A stretch of DNA of 8,388 bases from Clostridiales bacterium UBA6388 (lineage in GTDB: Bacteria; Bacillota; Clostridia; Oscillospirales; Oscillospiraceae), in contig DJQK01000102.1 of the NCBI GenBank assembly GCA_002437575.1, forward strand, positions 1 through 8,388, written 5' to 3'. Below the pieces are notes generated by a model. The model did no database searches. It was not told where the DNA came from and saw only the letters and a list, made by a program, of their open reading frames with translations. Shown here one piece after another: positions 1-7,308 of this stretch. Numbering within the stretch: the first letter of the stretch is position 1; each line of letters begins with the position of its first letter. The translations under genes were made by a program, and so were the position numbers.

Positions 1-41
1 TGGGCTTAAGTTGATGACATTACCCTAAGGGGGCCTGTGCA

Positions 42-64
42 AACCACCGGCACTGCCGGTGGTT
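42..64. terminator. Perfect palindrome; possible terminator of the kinase operon or end of a small mobile element
   Basis: The two arms AACCACCGGCA and TGCCGGTGGTT are perfectly complementary around a single central base, giving a stem of up to 11 pairs, more realistically 9-10 with a small loop. It starts 24 bases after the kinase stop codon, where an intrinsic terminator would sit. In the kinase direction the stem is followed only by TTTG, not a full U-tract, so it is a weak terminator on sequence alone. The alternative is the terminal hairpin of an IS200/IS605-like or REP-type element: the flanking 1-37 stretch holds a second short palindrome, CCCTAAGGG (23-31). No transposase is visible. 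Confidence 0.45.
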
Positions 65-87
65 ATGATTACAGGAGATGCCTTGCG

Positions 88-3000
88 TCAGGGCTGGATC
101 GTCGGGATCTCGTCCGGAATGACTGGAAACACGTTTGCGCTTGGCTGCTCTGTGTATGTATAGGTGCAAGAAGCGGAATAGGTCCGTCCGTTGTAGGTAT
201 AGCTGACCGTGACAGTGCAGCTCTCGCCGTTTTCCATGCCGAATTCGTCAACGATATACCGGTCGCCTTCGACCCAGCCGCCTCTTTTTGAATGCGTCGA
301 ACTGACCGTCCATGTTGCCGTGTCAACCGTACAGCCGGGAATGTCCGTCTTGATTGCGTAGGCCGCACGGCCCTCCGTCCGCTCCACAAGGAAGAGGTCG
401 AGAATATAATTCTCAACGGCAGCCGCCTGATAGCAGCTGGCCGTATAGGACTTTCCGTTGTGGACGTATGTCGCGGTTAGCGTGCCGGTGATCCCATACG
501 AAAGATACGCGCAGCCGCCTTCAATGTACCAGCGTTCGTCGACCGGATCGAGATGCCATGTCACCTTGGAGCTGTCAAAATTGGGGATATTCGTATTCAC
601 GAAGTACTTGTAGAACTGTCCGTTCGTGGACGCTTCCGTTCTGCGGATCTCAAAGGAATAATTCTCCTTTTCCTCTGCCAGAACCGTGACCGTCGTCGTA
701 TCCGAATAGGTCACGCCGTTATACACCATACTGGCCTTGATGGTGGCCGTGCCCGCACCGGCTGCGCGGAGCTCACTGCCCTCGAAATAGGCGACCTGCG
801 GGTTCAGCGAGGTCCACTGGACCGCCTGCCCGGCCGGATCCGTCGTCGCCGACAGGCGGATGCCGCCCTCGATCTGCTCCTTCTGCAATTTGACGCTCGG
901 CTTCTTGACCGTGATGGAATAAGACGTCGTCAGGCCCTTATACATGACGGTGACCTGCTTCGTGCCCGCGGCCTGCATATTGGCCGCAGTCTGGAAGCCG
1001 CTGCTTACCGTCTGCGTTTTCCCGGCCTTGTCGGTATATTGCAGCTTCAGGCCGCTCGTGGTAAGCGTGTCGCCGATGTAGAAGGTCTGTTTGCCCGGCA
1101 GGACCGAGACGCGCACTGATTCCTTCTTCGCCGGTTCCTGCTTTTCGGGCTCCTCCTCGGGTTCCTTTTCGTTCCCCTCGCCCGCGCTGATCCACAGCTC
1201 CGCAGACTCCTTCGGCGAGATGTAATAATAGTCCGAATCCTGATAGCCCGTGAACCGGAAGTCCATGACATGTCCGGCCGTGATCGTGGACGCGCCCCAT
1301 TTTTTCGTATAGGTGACGTTCGCATCCTTCAGCGCGGCCTCCGCTGTCTGCTGCGTTGTGCTGCCGTCGAAGCGTTTGACCTTGATGTAGTTGGCAGGAT
1401 CGAGCACCCAGACGGCGCACTGCACCGTGCGGCCATCGTAGACCGCCGTGACGTAGGTCCAACCCTCCGCGACGCCGGTCGCCATGCCGTCCGCGTCGAC
1501 GCGGACAACATCCGGATGGCGCGAGATCCAGCGGACAAGCTCCGGCTCGATCCCGCCGAGCTGCCCGCCGAGCGGGACCGTCTCGCCGACATCGAGAATG
1601 ACGAGCTCGGACAGCTGCAACGGCCGTCCGTCGCTGACCGTGACGTAGCAGGCGGCTGCCGCGCCGTCCACAACGGCTGTCACCGTCGTCACGCCGGGTG
1701 CGTTGGCCGTCAGCATCCCGTTTGCATCCACGGACGCGATCTCAGGCAGGGACGAATGCCAGTCCGGCGTGCCGCTTGCACCGCGCAAGGTGAGCTCCGC
1801 GCCAAGATCGAGCGTTTCCCCGACCAAAAGGTTCAGTTCCCGCGGCATCGTCAGCTCCGCGCCGGGCGTCTGCACGGCGGACGCCTGATCGGCGCTGATC
1901 TCCAGCGCGACCTGTGCGGCAGGCAGGACTTCGCTGCCGCCCTCGGGCGTCTGCGCGGCGACGTGGCCGGTCCTGACATATTCATTCACGACGTCCTGCG
2001 TCGTCCAGCCAAAGCCGTGCAGCGCAAGCGTCCGCTTCGCGTCCTCCGCCGGCTGATACAGGACGGACGGGACGATCTGCTTTTCCGCGCCGAGACTGAC
2101 GACAAAATAGACCGCATCGCCCTTCAGGACGCGCGCGCCGCCCGCCGGGGATTGCAGGATCACGTTTCCGCTCGGGATCGTCGGATGATAGCGCAGCTCG
2201 CACTTCACCGCGTACAGGCCGTCCGCGCGCAGATCGCGCTTCGCCGTGCCGAACGCGCGGCCAACGTAGTCTGCCACCGTTATGTAGGAATCCTCCGACG
2301 GCGTGAGCGACGGAATGTCGATCACATCGCTCGGCGCGGAGCCGCCTGCGCCGGTGTCCGGGATCGGCAGCGTCTGCGCGGGCGCAGGATTTTCCGCGAC
2401 CGTGAGCGTCAGCCGTGAGCCGTCCGTAAGCGCGGAGCCCGCGCCGATGCTCTGATCGATGACCGTGCCGTCCGCATTCGAATCGCTCTTGACGTATTCC
2501 CACGTGATCTGATCCTCGGTCAGGCCCAGACGAGTCAGATGCTCCAGCGCCGCGTCCCGCAGCATATCCGTCTCATCCGCCATCACGGCGAGTGGACGCT
2601 CCTTGCCGAGACTGGCCGTCGCGTTCAGCTCGGACTGCGGCGCGAGCTTTGCCCCGGAGGCTGGATCCTGCGTCAGGATGCGGCCTTTTTCAACGCCCGT
2701 GTCATAATCGGAACCTTCGAGCACCAGTTGTAGCTGCGCCGTTTTTGCCGTCTCAGCGGCTTCATCGACCGGCAGATTGACGATATTGGGGCTGTAGACA
2801 AAGCTGCCGTCCGGGGCCGCGTCCGTCTGCGGTCTGCGGCTGACGAAGAACAGGATCCCGCCAACCACGATCGCGGCTGCCGCCGCACCGGCTGCAATCT
2901 TTGCCCAGAGCGGCCAGCCGAAGCCCTCCTTTTTCTGGATCGTCTCCTGTACGCGCTGCACAGGCGTTTTTGCGGTCAGCTCCTCGTACAGCTCCGCGAC

Positions 3001-3940
3001 GCTCTGCGTGCGGTCCTGCGTATGCAGGCACATACCGTTCAGTATGGCCGCTTCCTGCGATTTTGTGATGCTTTTGCAGTATTTTGACGGTGGCGCAAGC
3101 AGATCGCGGCGGTGCGAGCGCAGCGCTTCGCCGCGCTCCATCGCGTTCGGCGGCGTTACGCCGGTCACCATCTGATACAGCGTGGCGCTGAGCGCATAGA
3201 CGTCCGCGGAGGGCCCCTGCACGCTGTGGCTGCTGTACTGCTCCTCGGGCGAATAACCGTCCTTGATGATGACCGTCATGCTCTTGCCGCAGTCGTGTAC
3301 GGCATGACGCGCCGCGCCGAAATCGATCAGGCGCACGCCGCCGCCCTTGAGCAGCATGATATTGTCTGGGGCGATATCCCGGTGGATCATGCCGCTGTCG
3401 TGGATATGCTGCAACGATATCATGACCGGTGTAAGCAGTTCGACTGCCTCATCCGGTGCAAGCGACCCTTTCTGTTTTAAGTATTCGCTCAGTGTCTGGC
3501 CTTCGAGATACTCCATGACGAGATACGCAGTTTCGTTTTCGGAAAAAGCAGTCGTAGATGTGGACAACGCCGTCCTCGTTCTGGAACGCGGACAGCCGTC
3601 TGGCCTCGTCGAGAAATTTCTGTTTGCCGAAGCTGAAATATTCGCCCCGCTTTCCGGAGAAGACCGTCAGACGGCTCTCGCCGGGCTGGCGGGTAGCGTA
3701 TTCGCTGGGAAGATACTCCTTGATGGCGATCTTGTGCCGCAGAAGTGCGTCCCATGCCAGATATGTCACGCTGAAGCCGCCGTGACCGAGCGCGCGGCCG
3801 ACGACATACCGCTCCTGTAGGATCGTTCCCGGGCGCATGTATATGCCGAGCTCCGGTTCCGTGCCCTCCGCATAGCCGCAGTGCGGGCAGATCTCAAACT
3901 GGTCGTCGTATGACCCAAAGCATCCAAAGCAGATCTTCAT
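88..3940 (-). CDS. Membrane Ser/Thr protein kinase with zinc ribbon, PASTA and Ig-like repeats; frameshifted
   Basis: This is a eukaryotic-like (Hanks-type, PrkC/Stk-related) kinase that would phosphorylate Ser/Thr inside the cell and sense the cell wall or outside ligands. It starts with ATG at 3940 after AGGAGG and would be about 1283 residues once one frameshift at 3543-3547 is repaired. Numbering below is for the rejoined protein. A zinc ribbon (C4, C7, C18, C21) comes first. The kinase has a glycine loop GHGGFS (52-57), K74, a helix-C Glu (about E112), HRD (186-188) with N193, and DFG (206-208). One membrane span lies at about 345-366. Outside are four PASTA-like units (about 384-682), two Ig-like Big domains (about 695-846), a fifth PASTA-like unit (about 852-918), a Glu/Pro/Lys linker, two more Ig-like domains (about 941-1087) and two C-terminal repeats starting ENY (about 1092 and 1175). 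It is far longer than ordinary PrkC (roughly 600-700 residues). It ends TGA at 88-90. The family is certain; ligand and substrates are unknown. As written, the sequence encodes only a truncated kinase of 163 residues. Confidence 0.9.
3542..3548 (-). other. Frameshift site in the kinase gene (five-T tract in the coding strand)
   Basis: Frame one reads ...VHIYDCF into a wrong tail (FRKRNCV...) here and stops at 3449-3451. The second frame continues exactly in register with the family (FSENETAYLVMEYLEG). Removing one T from the coding-strand run of five T (plus-strand A at 3543-3547) rejoins them. This is a +1-type shift with no recognisable -1 slippery heptamer. It is either a sequencing or assembly slip, a real disabling mutation, or polymerase slippage. 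Confidence 0.9.
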
Positions 3941-3942
3941 AT

Positions 3943-3948
3943 TCTTCC
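3943..3948 (-). promoter_or_regulatory. Ribosome binding site of the kinase
   Basis: The coding strand reads TAGGAGGAAGAAT just before ATG at 3940, a strong site that overlaps the end of the upstream gene and suggests coupled translation. It decides the kinase start. Confidence 0.75.
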
Positions 3949-3950
3949 TC

Positions 3951-4700
3951 CTATCCGATCCCGCATGCCTGCGGCTGCCGCTCGTCGAGGACGGCAGCCA
4001 GCTCGCCGGCCATGCGGCGGTACTGTTCGTATACCGTGTTCAACACCGGTACGCAGGGATAGCTGTTTTCCAGATACAAGCAGCGCTGCCCGTCCTCGCT
4101 CAGCAGATACGATAAAAACCGGACAGCGCACCGCCGCTCTTTTTTTGCCGTACCGTCCGCGACGGACCATACGTTTTGCAGCTGGCAGACCGGCGCGTCC
4201 GTCTCGAGTGCATAGGCGCTGTAACGTCCGGCCATCGCCTGCTGCAAATCCGCCGCGTCGCCCGTATCGCCGTAATAGAGCATCAATTCGCCGCGCACGA
4301 AGCCGTCCCGCGCATCCTCCCGCACGGAAAACGGCTCGTCCGCCGGGACCGGACTTTGCAGAAGCGTCTCGTAGAGCGGTATGGCCGACGCCTTGAACCC
4401 GACAGCGGCCCCGCACGCGGCCAATCTCGCCGGCAGCGATGCGTCGGCCGTCTGAAGCGCGCCAATTTCGCCGCCCGTGTATGCGCTGGCGACATACAGG
4501 ACAGGCATGCCGCAGCCAAGCGCCGCATGATCTGCGCTGGCCAGTCCGGAGATCCGGTACTGCGTGGGATCGAGCCCACGGGCAAGGCTCCGCAGCGCCG
4601 TATCGTCGGCAAACGCGGCATCTGTATCCGCAATCCGATCGAAAAGTGCGGGCATGGAGCCGTCCTGCTGCGCCTGTCTGAGCCGCTCCGCATCTGACAT
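3951..4700 (-). CDS. Extracellular solute-binding-protein-like protein lacking a signal peptide
   Basis: This 249-residue protein resembles the C-terminal half of family 1 (MalE-like) ABC sugar-binding proteins. The clearest part is FVRGELMLYYGD (134-145), W178 and then a segment around 186-219 (FLSYLLSEDGQ, LYLENSYPCVPV), which matches the usual closing helices of that fold. The first residues have no hydrophobic signal sequence and no lipobox, and the protein is much shorter than the usual 400 or so residues. The start is supported by AAAGGAGG eight bases upstream, and an in-frame TGA lies about 30 bases upstream of the ATG, so no longer reading is possible. It ends TAG ten bases before the kinase start, with the kinase ribosome site directly after it, so the two are almost certainly co-transcribed. 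It may be a remnant of a truncated transporter protein or a cytoplasmic partner of the kinase. The fold assignment is from motif memory and moderate. Confidence 0.6.
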   Translation of the reverse strand: MSDAERLRQAQQDGSMPALFDRIADTDAAFADDTALRSLARGLDPTQYRISGLASADHAALGCGMPVLYVASAYTGGEIGALQTADASLPARLAACGAAVGFKASAIPLYETLLQSPVPADEPFSVREDARDGFVRGELMLYYGDTGDAADLQQAMAGRYSAYALETDAPVCQLQNVWSVADGTAKKERRCAVRFLSYLLSEDGQRCLYLENSYPCVPVLNTVYEQYRRMAGELAAVLDERQPQACGIG

Positions 4701-4707
4701 TCTGTGA

Positions 4708-4715
4708 GCCTCCTT
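4708..4715 (-). promoter_or_regulatory. Strong ribosome binding site of the binding-protein-like gene
   Basis: AAAGGAGG followed by CTCACAGA and ATG at 4700. It shows that the short binding-protein-like gene is set up for translation as it stands, even though it looks like only half of a normal family member. Confidence 0.75.
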
Positions 4716-4735
4716 TCCGCGGTATCATTTGTTTG

Positions 4736-5467
4736 TCAGCAAGGGGAATCGCCTCCGGCGGTCTTGCTGATGGCCTTCAAGACGCAGCGAGCCGCGTACT
4801 CAGCATTTCGGGTGAGCTGGCGTTGCCATGCACCATAGCGAGGCGACCAGCGGAAGCCGTTGGATTTAAGGACGCTGCGGGTCTCCTCGTCGGGCTTCTC
4901 GTCGAAGATGATTTGGAGCCGGTCGGCCTCCAGGTTGCGGACGATCTCGCCGCCGTCGAACTTCTCGTTTTCGGTGGGCTGGGCCTGCTGCGCCTGCCGC
5001 TTGTCCAACTCAGCCAGACGGTCGGCGACGCGCTTGATGTAGCCCCGGCGGCTCTGCAGCTCATAAGCCGGGAATGGGCAGCCATAAAGCGCAAGGGGCG
5101 TTCCGTCGCCTTTGGCGAATACGCCGGGGCTGGTAAGCCACGCTTTTTCTTTCGGGGTGATGCCGGGGCAGCCATCCAGCGTTTTGTTCTTGCGATAAAA
5201 GGCGTTGGCGGCCTTTGCATCATCCAGCGCTTTTTGATAGGCGGCAAGCTGCTCCGTAAGAATCTCCCGGGCATAGCGGTCGAGCAGCGCGTCGAGCTTG
5301 TCGTGGTAGAACGGGCTGACTTCGGCTTTCTTTGAAGCTACCAATGCGGCGGCTTCGTCTACTGCGGCGCGGTAGCCATCTGTGGCGCTGCCGAGCTTGT
5401 AGTCGCTCATGTGTACCATGGAGTGCGCGGTGCGGGCAGTTTCTTCGCTGATTTCGTAGTAATTCAC
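4736..5467 (-). CDS. Mobile-element protein with YRKNKTL and GFRWSP motifs
   Basis: This 243-residue soluble protein belongs to a family I know from Clostridial phages and integrative elements; its function is not established. It opens MNYYEISEETARTAHSM, then has a helical section with SPFYHDKLDALLDRYAR (51-67), AFYRKNKTLDGCPG (89-102), a segment with GVFAKGDGTPLALYGCPFPAYEL (115-137), and a C-terminal LQIIFDE..GFRWSPRYGAWQRQLT module (184-219). Homologues I remember carry roughly 70-90 more residues between the LLDRYAR and YRKNKTL parts, so an in-frame internal deletion is possible here; this is recollection, not a computed alignment. The ATG at 5467 lies 24 bases after the stop of the upstream gene, behind GGAGGAT. 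It is the last gene of the leftward cassette, and the kinase operon begins 35 bases after its stop. Functional role unknown. Confidence 0.75.
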   Translation of the reverse strand: MNYYEISEETARTAHSMVHMSDYKLGSATDGYRAAVDEAAALVASKKAEVSPFYHDKLDALLDRYAREILTEQLAAYQKALDDAKAANAFYRKNKTLDGCPGITPKEKAWLTSPGVFAKGDGTPLALYGCPFPAYELQSRRGYIKRVADRLAELDKRQAQQAQPTENEKFDGGEIVRNLEADRLQIIFDEKPDEETRSVLKSNGFRWSPRYGAWQRQLTRNAEYAARCVLKAISKTAGGDSPC

Positions 5468-5491
5468 TTGGTATCCTCCTCCGGTTCCGTG

Positions 5492-5875
5492 TTAGACGTA
5501 AACGGGGTCTTTGCCTCGTTCCGTATTCTCGCCGGCGAAGCAGTATCCGCAGAACTGCCAGATGCTATTTTCTCCGGCGTAGGTGATGCGCTTGAAGGTG
5601 GCGAAAACAGGACGCCACTTTCCGCTGTTGGGGTCTTCCTGATGGGAATAGGGCTCGCCGAGCTGGGTGCAATCGCTTCTCATGCAGGCCGGCGGGAGGC
5701 AGTTGACGGCGTTGTCAACAACGTCCTGGCTCACATAGTCGCCGACCCTGGCCTTGCCATAGTCGAAGGTGTCTTCCGTGTAGACCTCCTTATCGTCGGC
5801 CAGCGTTTCGCCGCAGTCGCATCGCTCGCCAGGGTCGAGGGCGCAGCCGCAGCGGTCGCATTTATAATTCCACAT
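5492..5875 (-). CDS. Cys-rich hypothetical protein with an N-terminal zinc-ribbon-like motif
   Basis: This is a 127-residue protein of unknown function. Residues 6-21 hold CDRCGC and CDC, compatible with a zinc ribbon or rubredoxin-like knuckle. Further Cys pairs occur in the middle (ACMRSDC) and near the end (FCGYC), so it may bind more than one metal or hold a disulfide-rich fold. No signal peptide or membrane helix is seen. The ATG at 5875 overlaps the end of the upstream membrane-protein gene by 14 bases, which suggests translational coupling. It is short and soluble and fits mobile-element cargo. I do not recognise the family. Confidence 0.65.
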   Translation of the reverse strand: MWNYKCDRCGCALDPGERCDCGETLADDKEVYTEDTFDYGKARVGDYVSQDVVDNAVNCLPPACMRSDCTQLGEPYSHQEDPNSGKWRPVFATFKRITYAGENSIWQFCGYCFAGENTERGKDPVYV

Positions 5876-6149
5876 TGTCTTTCTCCCTTCTCCGTCTCCG
5901 GCGTTCCGCTTCCTCTACCCAGGCCCGGAGACGGTACCCGAAGTAGACCAGAATGACGGCCCAGATGGGGACGGTAATTTCTCTGCCGGGAGGCCCGGCG
6001 CGAGCTGCTGAAATGTCAATAGCCCAAAGAACGAGCCGGGCTGCTGCAAAAGCCGCAAGGGTCGTGAGGAACAGCCGGGGGAACTTGCTCCGGCGCTTCT
6101 GCCTGCGTCGCTGCGTCTGTGCGCTGACGGTCATTTCTATCGTCTGCAT
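5862..6149 (-). CDS. Small two-helix membrane protein of the mobile cassette
   Basis: This is a 95-residue protein. A basic N-terminal section (RRRQKRRSK) is followed by a hydrophobic span at about residues 26-46, a short loop, a second span at about 60-78 (ITVPIWAVILVYFGYRL), and a highly charged tail (EEAERRRRRREKDN). The basic ends and two helices suggest an inner-membrane hairpin with both ends in the cytoplasm. It starts 12 bases after the stop of the upstream gene, behind a GAGGAG-type ribosome site, and overlaps the next gene by 14 bases. Function is not recognisable; it could be a minor conjugation or phage accessory protein. Confidence 0.6.
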   Translation of the reverse strand: MQTIEMTVSAQTQRRRQKRRSKFPRLFLTTLAAFAAARLVLWAIDISAARAGPPGREITVPIWAVILVYFGYRLRAWVEEAERRRRRREKDNVEL

Positions 6150-6161
6150 AACTGCTCCTCC

Positions 6162-6398
6162 TCAGGCCGTTTTTGCTGCCCGTGTCTGCCGGGCGGCGGC
6201 CTTCGCGGCGACCTCCTGCGTATAGCAATAACGCTCATGGAAGTAGCTCTTTGCGATGCGGCCCGGAATGACGCAGTAGCCTCGGTCGCTCAATTCGCGG
6301 TTAAGGTCTGCGATGATCTTGTAGCTTTTACTCCGTGAGAGGCCGGTAATTGTCATAACGTCCTCCACAAAGTAGAAGATGTCCTTGACAGTTTTCAT
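6162..6398 (-). CDS. Excisionase-like small DNA-binding protein (winged-helix/HTH type)
   Basis: This is a 78-residue protein with the pattern MTITGLSRSKSYKIIADLN (15-33), then RELSDRGYCVIPGRIAKSYF (34-53), the layout of small HTH proteins annotated as excisionases or regulators in Clostridial integrative elements. An ATG at 6476 in the same frame would add 26 residues, but these overlap the upstream gene and are of low-complexity, shadow-like composition. The start at 6398 fits the family and sits in an ATGA overlap with the stop of the preceding HTH gene, so translation is probably coupled. It would act in excision of the element or as a regulator; the evidence is motif-level only. Confidence 0.75.
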   Translation of the reverse strand: MKTVKDIFYFVEDVMTITGLSRSKSYKIIADLNRELSDRGYCVIPGRIAKSYFHERYCYTQEVAAKAAARQTRAAKTA

Positions 6399-6616
6399 CT
6401 GACCGCACCCGCTTCCGTCTGCGGATACGTTGCCATGAAGCGGCGAACGGTGGGGATAAGCTGATGGCCGGCGCATCTGCCGGTAGTGGTCTCGACGAGG
6501 GTGGTGTACTTGACACCGGCCTTCTCGGCGAGCTCCTTGACGGTCATGCCTGTCTGGGCGGTAAAGACGCGGACTTCAATGCCAAACTCGGTCTTCGCCT
6601 TCCGTGGTGCGCTCAT
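6395..6616 (-). CDS. XRE-like helix-turn-helix protein
   Basis: This 73-residue protein has a Cro/CI-like core, TVKELAEKAGVKYTTLVETT (25-44), matching helix 2-turn-helix 3 of the XRE family. It is too short to hold a dimerisation or ligand domain. AAGGAGG before the ATG at 6616 is a strong ribosome site. It overlaps the next gene by four bases (ATGA). It is likely a small DNA-binding regulator inside the element's early operon. The remaining N-terminal section is basic (APRKAK). Binding target unknown. Confidence 0.65.
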   Translation of the reverse strand: MSAPRKAKTEFGIEVRVFTAQTGMTVKELAEKAGVKYTTLVETTTGRCAGHQLIPTVRRFMATYPQTEAGAVR

Positions 6617-6638
6617 TTGTTTTTCCTCCTTACCTTAT

Positions 6639-6898
6639 TTATTTGACCTGTAAATACGATGAATAGATGGTAGAATGAGATAAATCAGAGGCGTTTCCGG
6701 CTCGCGGTCTCTTTCGTGACCGCCTGCGGAGTGAAGCCTCCAGGCGGTTCCCGACGCTCACGAGAACGCCTGCGGCCGTGATGGCCGCGACCATGATAAC
6801 GAAGCCGCCGGGCATATCAGCCAGGCCGTCGGCCAGCAGCGCCGTCCCAAAAATGAGGGTGATCGCCAGACGTAGATTGCATCGAGAAGTTTCTTCAT
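6639..6898 (-). pseudogene. Small two-helix membrane protein, broken by a missing base
   Basis: The ATG at 6898 overlaps the stop of the upstream gene (ATGA) and opens MKKLLDAIYV, then the frame soon reads nonsense. One frame over (-1), continuous with it, lies LAITLIFGTALLADGLADMP, then FVIMVAAITAAGVLVSVGNR and a basic tail ending TAA at 6639. The joined protein of about 85 residues would have two membrane spans. A one-base loss at about 6866-6880 explains the break. There is no slippery heptamer, so programmed slippage is unlikely. It is too short to be listed by most gene finders. The plausible loss may be a sequence error. Confidence 0.6.
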
Positions 6899-7095
6899 TG
6901 CTCTGTCTCCTCGCTCATGCGGGCTGTCCGTAACTCAGAATCCGAAACGAGGCTGTCACCGCCGGGGAAACGGTAAATCGGTTCCGAGTCACCTTCGTTG
7001 AGAGGTTGGGTGCCAACAAGATAGGCGTCGCATCCTCTGGCGTGAATTTTGAGAGGCCAGCCGTATCGCTGGGAAAGTTCTTCGATGCGGCTCAT
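6895..7095 (-). CDS. Small hypothetical protein of the mobile cassette
   Basis: This is a 66-residue soluble protein with no recognisable domain. It contains a short hydrophobic core (YGWPLKIHARGCDAYLVG, residues 11-28), followed by a charged, Ser/Glu-rich C-terminus. The ATG at 7095 sits in an ATGA overlap with the upstream stop, and the gene ends in another ATGA overlap with the broken membrane-protein gene. This linkage, rather than homology, argues that it is real. Function is unknown. Confidence 0.6.
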   Translation of the reverse strand: MSRIEELSQRYGWPLKIHARGCDAYLVGTQPLNEGDSEPIYRFPGGDSLVSDSELRTARMSEETEQ

Positions 7096-7295
7096 TTTTC
7101 TTTTTTCTCCTCTGCGTCTTCGATGTCGCGCTCGGGGATGCTTCCGTAGGTATAGCCGTTGTCGTTGCGGAGGAAAATCGGACGGTCATAATCGAATTGA
7201 TCGAGGATTTCAATGAGCTCGCCGACCGTCAAGGTCTGCCCGCACTGGCCGATTCCGTAGCCATTGCGCTTGCCTTCGATGTAGATAGGTCTCAT
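7092..7295 (-). CDS. Small mobile-element protein with a TVGELIEILDQF motif
   Basis: This is a 67-residue protein that includes LTVGELIEILDQFDYDRPIF (22-41) and then a Gly/Tyr-rich stretch NDNGYTYGSI (44-53). It is a pattern I remember from short proteins in phages and integrative elements of Firmicutes; its role is not known. An ATG in the same frame at 7403 would add 36 residues that overlap the upstream gene in another frame. The start at 7295 is preferred because AAGGAGATCACC stands directly before it. It ends in an ATGA overlap with the next gene. Confidence 0.65.
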   Translation of the reverse strand: MRPIYIEGKRNGYGIGQCGQTLTVGELIEILDQFDYDRPIFLRNDNGYTYGSIPERDIEDAEEKKEK

Positions 7296-7308
7296 GGTGA
7301 TCTCCTTC

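Noticed and set aside
1270..2418. Long plus-strand ORF of 382 residues opposite the kinase gene
   Set aside because: It is antisense to the kinase, Arg-rich and low in structure, has no ribosome site, and its length is explained by high GC codon use on the other strand.
3937..4728. Overlapping minus-strand ORF of 263 residues with its own ATG
   Set aside because: It is a different frame over the binding-protein-like gene, is Arg/Ala/Gly-rich and without motifs, and lacks a ribosome site; the other frame has strong AAAGGAGG and family motifs.
6719..6748. Inverted repeat ACCGCCTG/CAGGCGGT
   Set aside because: It lies inside the tail-coding part of the broken membrane gene, has no U-tract, and is expected at this GC content.
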